64,000 nucleotides of DNA from CAVRXZ01 sp963773035 (GTDB lineage Bacteria > Acidobacteriota > Vicinamibacteria > Vicinamibacterales > CAVVIG01). How positions within the stretch are numbered: the first letter of the stretch is position 1; each line of letters opens with the position of its first letter. Position numbers and translations under genes: made by a program. Location of the stretch: NCBI GenBank assembly GCA_963773035.1, contig CAVYZX010000005.1, forward strand, positions 124,001 to 188,000. Direction: 5' to 3'. A model generated the notes under the pieces. That model worked only from the letters and a program-made list of their open reading frames with translations. It was not told the DNA's origin and ran no database searches. Positions 60,321-64,000 of this stretch are shown in pieces.

Positions 60321-60857
60321 ATGTCGGTTGACCTCAATCAGCTCGTGGATGAATTCCGCGACACCGTGCAGAACCTGATCGCGAACTGCGGACGACGCGG
60401 TGTCGAGATGCGGCCCAACGCGGGGCTTCGAACTCCATTCGACCAGGCCCGGCTCTGGCGTCAGTCACGCACGACCGAAGAAATCCTGGAGAAGATCGAC
60501 GACTTGAAGACGGCGGGGGCCGACTTCCTGGCGTTCTGTCTCGAAAGTGTGGGGCCACAACACGGCGCCCCGGTCACGAATGCTCTCCCGGGATTCTCCT
60601 GGCACCAATGGGGCGAGGCGCTCGACTGTTTCTGGGTGGTGGACGGCAGAGCCGAATGGTCGACAGTCAAGAAGTTGAACGGGGTGAACGGCTACCACGT
60701 GTACTCGGAGGAAGCCGAGGAACTGGAATTGACGGCCGGCGGCCATTGGACCACGTTGAAAGACTGGCCTCACGTTCAGATGCGCGCCGCGAGCAGTCCG
60801 GGCAGGATCATGGCGATCAACCAGATCGATGAAGGGATGAGGGCTCGCTTTGGCTAG
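60321..60857 (+). CDS. M15-family D-Ala-D-Ala/L-Ala-D-Glu carboxypeptidase-like protein
   Basis: A 178-residue protein with LRTPFDQARLWRQSRTTEEI, the zinc motif SWHQWGEALDCF (HxxGxAxD) and KDWPHVQM (second His), the pattern of VanY/M15 and phage endolysin peptidases. There is no signal peptide, so it may act in murein recycling or be phage derived. Starts at ATG 60321; overlaps the next gene by 8 bases. Confidence 0.8.
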   Translation: MSVDLNQLVDEFRDTVQNLIANCGRRGVEMRPNAGLRTPFDQARLWRQSRTTEEILEKIDDLKTAGADFLAFCLESVGPQHGAPVTNALPGFSWHQWGEALDCFWVVDGRAEWSTVKKLNGVNGYHVYSEEAEELELTAGGHWTTLKDWPHVQMRAASSPGRIMAINQIDEGMRARFG

Positions 60858-61335
60858 TCAATCCATCATCGTCGCGCAGAGGGTTCTCGTCACGTTAGGG
60901 CTCCTGCTGGCAGCGGGCCTGCCCGTCTCGTCGCAGGACGTGTTCAAGTCGGCCCTCGATACGCTCCCTGGAAACGTGCGCGACGTGAAGTCGGCCGGCC
61001 GCTGGCGCACGGCGACGGCCATGGGCGTGTACCGCGTGATTGTCGTCCGCGACGGCTATGAACACCTTGCGGATCGTCTCTACATCCAGTGGCTCAGCAA
61101 CGCGAGCGACGATTCATCACCGCAAGTCCTGGCAACCGTTGGCGTGAGCGAGATCAACGATGCGGGTCCCTTCACCTTGTCGTACGCGCTTTACGCTGAA
61201 GCCACGAATCGTCTCCGGATCACGGTGAATGCGCGCCACACGTACACAGGCGCGCGTCGCCAGTTCGTCTTCGTCGCTTCCGAGCCAGGGACGTACGCCG
61301 ATCGAACTACAGCTCCACAAAAGGACGGGAATTGA
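60850..61335 (+). CDS. Secreted hypothetical protein
   Basis: A 161-residue exported protein: signal peptide ending LPVSSQDV, then a beta-rich region (YRVIVVRDGYEHLADRLYIQ). The TTG at 60850 overlaps the peptidase gene by 8 bases. I do not recognise the family. Probably co-transcribed with the M15 peptidase. Confidence 0.65.
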   Translation: MASQSIIVAQRVLVTLGLLLAAGLPVSSQDVFKSALDTLPGNVRDVKSAGRWRTATAMGVYRVIVVRDGYEHLADRLYIQWLSNASDDSSPQVLATVGVSEINDAGPFTLSYALYAEATNRLRITVNARHTYTGARRQFVFVASEPGTYADRTTAPQKDGN

Positions 61336-61527
61336 TGAGCACTTGGAAGAGCTCACTGCGGCTGAGGCACTTGACCGCGAGACAGGCGAGTTACTCGACA
61401 GCGTAGTTTCTTAGGAGTAGCTAAGCCGCCCCCTATCTACCCGCACACCGCCGAAGTGGTCGGCGCCCCTGCGCTTGCACAATTCACAGTGGCGAAGTAG
61501 CAGTCTTCTCCACATGGCTTCCGTTTG

Positions 61528-63498
61528 TTACGGCCGGCCATTGAGTCGTAGCAACGTGCCCTCAAAATGCAACTTGCTGTTCTTGTCCGGATCCCATACG
61601 ACTTCCCCCTGCCCAGCAGGCGAATTGCGAAGGCTCGAGTCCAAAAGCAGGGAGTAGTCTGCTTTGAGTGCTCCAACCCCAAGTTGTGACGGCGTTGCAG
61701 GGATAAACTTCACTCCGCGATTCATCAGGAGGTATTGGTAGATCCAGGGAAAGGACATTTTAGGGTCTTCCACGACCATAGCGACCCTTGCGCCGACGGG
61801 CACTAGCTGCTGAAACCTGATGAGTCGGTCATCTTGATAGTGTCCCTTTGCATAATACAATCGGTCGCCACCCCAAGAGGTACTGGCCCAAATGCTTTTT
61901 TTCGCTAGCTCCGTGGGAGATCTCCAGATCCAGTGAGTTGTCAATAATGGCTTCTGAGTGTTGTAGGCCGCAGCGTAGAAAAGAATAAGAACGGAGAGCA
62001 CATTGATCGCTCGAATGGATACCGTTCCCGGTTGCATCCTCTGCAGAAGAAATGCTACGAGTGCTCCTGATAGCCCGAAAAGCAGAGCGAAGTAGCGATT
62101 ATTGAAGGGCGTCCACCCAAGCGCGAAACTGGTGATCACAAGAAAGCCTTGCAGGCTGATAGCAAGCACGCGCAAGAATCCGCCGGTCTTAAATAATGCA
62201 TAGATGATAGCGGGAGTAATCAGAAAAAACCCGAAAGGGCCGAACCACGCGAAATCCTCGTGGCTTTCCCACCGCATCCGGAACGTGCCGCAACAGGTCG
62301 CAATTCCCAGATCACCAAAGATCGGGTGCACAATTGACATGTAAATCCGATCTCCGACCTCCGATAACCGAAACCCGCGGCCGACCTTGAAGATGCTATC
62401 CACGGCCATAAAATCAAAGGTTTGAAGGAAGTAACGAATCATGTTGGCAATTCCACCAGAAATTCCCCCCAATTGTCCCGTTATAAACTGCGTTTCGGAC
62501 GGTCCCGTCCATCCATGCCATTGCAGTTTGTTGTAAGCGAACAGCCACGCCTGAGAGAGAACAAGGACGGGAGCCAATGCTAAAAGGGCTTGGCGGCCAT
62601 AACGACGGACTATTTGTCTCCAGGGCTGGACACCATGTTTTCGAAGGAGTCCCAAACTAAAAGCGGCAAAAAAGGGAAGGGCCCAAACCGGGAACGTTAT
62701 CTTCGTAGATATCCCGAACGACAAGGCAAGGATGAGAAGGATCGCTCCACTGAAATCCGGCTTTTCCCAAAGCTCACGTGCGATCACCAAGGTAAACACA
62801 CCCACGGCGGCCGCCACAATGTCGTTCTTCGTTGAAGTGGCTTGATAAACCAACTCCGGAAGACTTCCGATAAGGATGGCAGCTGTCAGCGCAAATTTAG
62901 CCTCGGTGTAATGGCGTGCGAGTGCATATGTGCCGGTGATGATCGCAAGGTAGCTAAGGAAGCTAAACAAGGCGACGCCATAATCCGTCCCGAAGCGCAA
63001 AAACAGATGCGTGAGGATGTCGGCACCCACCGGGAAGATCACCTGTCGGACGGTGGTGACTCTATCCAGAAAGAGCGTGTGTTCCTGCTGAAACAGGAGC
63101 ACACGCGCGAGGTTATAGGCCATGCTATCGTAGTTCCCCGGAGGCAGCAGAATGGCTTGGAGCCCCAGATAGGACCAGGCCACCAACAAAAGCCAAGCAA
63201 TCACCCGATGTGTGCGAATAAAATATCTAATGGCCCGCCAGAAACCTTTTAGCGATTCTCTCTCCTTTACCAGCGTCCACCCCACAAAGCCGAGTGCTAC
63301 CATCTCCAAAGGAAAGGACAGCATAGGCATGCCGACCAGGAAAGCAGCCTGGAACACGAAAGACAAGAACATCATCGCCAGACAGATGCCACAGCAGATG
63401 GACTGACAAATCGGACGCCCGGAACTGCGAAAGAGGACACCTCCTCCGAGGCAGAGCAGCGCGAGTTCACCGCTTGAAATTAGAGCAGTTATAGGCAT
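61528..63498 (-). CDS. GT-C-fold membrane glycosyltransferase (PMT/GT39-like)
   Basis: A 656-residue protein with about twelve or thirteen membrane segments and an N-terminal loop PPGNYDSMAYNLARVLLFQ, with the acidic residue typical of the GT-C catalytic loop, then TKNDIVAAAVGVF. A soluble C-terminal part of about 120 residues follows. Such proteins use polyprenyl-phosphate sugars to glycosylate lipids, proteins or glycans on the outer face. GC content is clearly lower than in the rest of the window, and an IS5-family transposase lies next to it, so horizontal transfer is likely. Confidence 0.78.
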   Translation of the reverse strand: MPITALISSGELALLCLGGGVLFRSSGRPICQSICCGICLAMMFLSFVFQAAFLVGMPMLSFPLEMVALGFVGWTLVKERESLKGFWRAIRYFIRTHRVIAWLLLVAWSYLGLQAILLPPGNYDSMAYNLARVLLFQQEHTLFLDRVTTVRQVIFPVGADILTHLFLRFGTDYGVALFSFLSYLAIITGTYALARHYTEAKFALTAAILIGSLPELVYQATSTKNDIVAAAVGVFTLVIARELWEKPDFSGAILLILALSFGISTKITFPVWALPFFAAFSLGLLRKHGVQPWRQIVRRYGRQALLALAPVLVLSQAWLFAYNKLQWHGWTGPSETQFITGQLGGISGGIANMIRYFLQTFDFMAVDSIFKVGRGFRLSEVGDRIYMSIVHPIFGDLGIATCCGTFRMRWESHEDFAWFGPFGFFLITPAIIYALFKTGGFLRVLAISLQGFLVITSFALGWTPFNNRYFALLFGLSGALVAFLLQRMQPGTVSIRAINVLSVLILFYAAAYNTQKPLLTTHWIWRSPTELAKKSIWASTSWGGDRLYYAKGHYQDDRLIRFQQLVPVGARVAMVVEDPKMSFPWIYQYLLMNRGVKFIPATPSQLGVGALKADYSLLLDSSLRNSPAGQGEVVWDPDKNSKLHFEGTLLRLNGRP

Positions 63499-63542
63499 TC
63501 GGCGTTCTCCCGCGGTCGGCTCGTGGAAAGGCTGCCCCGACC

Positions 63543-64000
63543 TTATATTGGCCCCTTTACTTCCTCTAGCAAGCCAGTGAAAAAGTGACTTCCAGCAGCC
63601 GTGCTGTTTCCGTTGGTGAAGGTAACGATCCAGGCGACAAGCGGACCGCCCCGATGATGGAGCTTTCGCAACAGGCCCACAGTCTTCATCCAGCCGAACG
63701 CTTGCTCGACGAGCTTCCGCTTGCGTTGGCTGATGGCGTAGCCGGGATACCGGGTCGTCCGACCGTCAATCGCGCTAGTCCGCCCTCGGTGTCGGGATAC
63801 TGCGCCACGTGGGGCGCCACGTACATCTTGCGCGTCTGACCAACAAAGTCGCGCGTGTCGTAGTACTTATCGCCGCCGATGGTCAGCCGCCCCGCCCTGC
63901 GGCAATTCGCCCAACATTGTCAGCGCATCGACGATCAACCCGTGGCGATTCTCCATCAGGAGATGGCCCAGATAGGCGAGCTTGGCTTCGCTGCCCGTCG
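63543..64000 (-). pseudogene. IS5-family transposase fragment, frameshifted and running off the window
   Basis: Reads in three frames on the minus strand: SEAKLAYLGHLLMENRHGLI, then RLTIGGDKYYDTRDFVGQTR, then SAIDGRTTRYPGYAISQRKR with KTVGLLRKLHHRGG, in the order found in IS5-family transposases. Two frameshifts (one +1, one -1) and the truncated window end mean no intact product can be read. The last about 25 residues diverge from usual transposase ends. Inverted repeats were not identified. Confidence 0.7.
63543..64000. mobile_element. Partial IS5-family insertion sequence
   Basis: Defined by the transposase remnant; the other end is outside the window. It borders the low-GC glycosyltransferase gene and may mark the edge of an acquired segment. 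Confidence 0.55.

Noticed and set aside
61336..61414. C-terminal-like peptide ending TGELLDSVVS
   Set aside because: Its frame runs antiphase through the preceding gene, has no start of its own and no domain; at best a remnant of an old gene.
1..64000. tRNA, rRNA or tmRNA genes
   Set aside because: No cloverleaf with conserved T-loop sequence or rRNA motif was recognised in the intergenic spaces, including next to smpB.

Overview
The window is high-GC DNA with dense, often 4-bp-overlapping genes. It looks like chromosome (or a genome bin) of an Acidobacteriota bacterium, most likely of the Vicinamibacteria type. The indicators are an ADOP-type MacB/FtsX permease, several secreted proteins with an ADGKPDLSGxW signature, two DUF6152 proteins, an S8 protease and FG-GAP protein of soil-Acidobacteria style, and 7-bp-periodic intergenic repeats. 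The taxonomic call is inference; no rRNA or tRNA gene was seen.

Region 1 (2-14283) is one half of a surface-polysaccharide locus: four SAM methyltransferases, three glycosyltransferases (two GT4, one GT2), an O-antigen ligase/polymerase-like membrane protein, a Wzz/GumC chain-length protein, a Wzy-like polymerase, a Wzx flippase and an AsnB-type amidotransferase. Region 2 (14299-21882) is an island of exported proteins: an FG-GAP repeat protein, a subtilisin-like protease with three C-terminal repeats, and two tandem paralogous secreted proteins with a decayed methyltransferase/GT2 relic between them. Region 3 (22000-28657) resumes the polysaccharide locus: methyltransferase, two GT2 enzymes, nucleotide-sugar dehydrogenase, gmd, an L-2-hydroxyglutarate-oxidase-like flavoprotein and an RfbD-like reductase.

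Region 4 (28772-35539) is a leftward housekeeping run: smpB, pdxA, RicT/PSP1, holB, PBP1A and a quinone oxidoreductase. Region 5 (35900-43458) holds a PafA-like phosphatase, a DUF6152/DLSGxW pair, arylamine N-acetyltransferase, a fused DLSGxW protein and the ADOP permease. Region 6 (43540-51070) is a leftward SUF Fe-S assembly operon, sufA-B-C-D-S-U-T, behind a perfect IscR-type palindrome, followed by a BNR-repeat protein and a MoaD/ThiS-like protein ending in Gly-Gly. Region 7 (51180-61335) is a mix of regulators (LuxR-TPR, PadR, GlxA-type AraC), small enzymes, a second DUF6152/DLSGxW pair and an M15 peptidase. Region 8 (61528-64000) is lower in GC: a GT-C membrane glycosyltransferase next to a broken IS5-family transposase that runs off the window.

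Two window-wide observations matter most. First, at least ten single-base frameshifts interrupt otherwise well-conserved genes, four of them inside sufB, sufC and sufD; nine are +1 insertions. This points to sequence error more than to decay. Second, the intergenic spaces carry several families of short 7-bp-periodic or dispersed repeats, some forming perfect hairpins between convergent genes.
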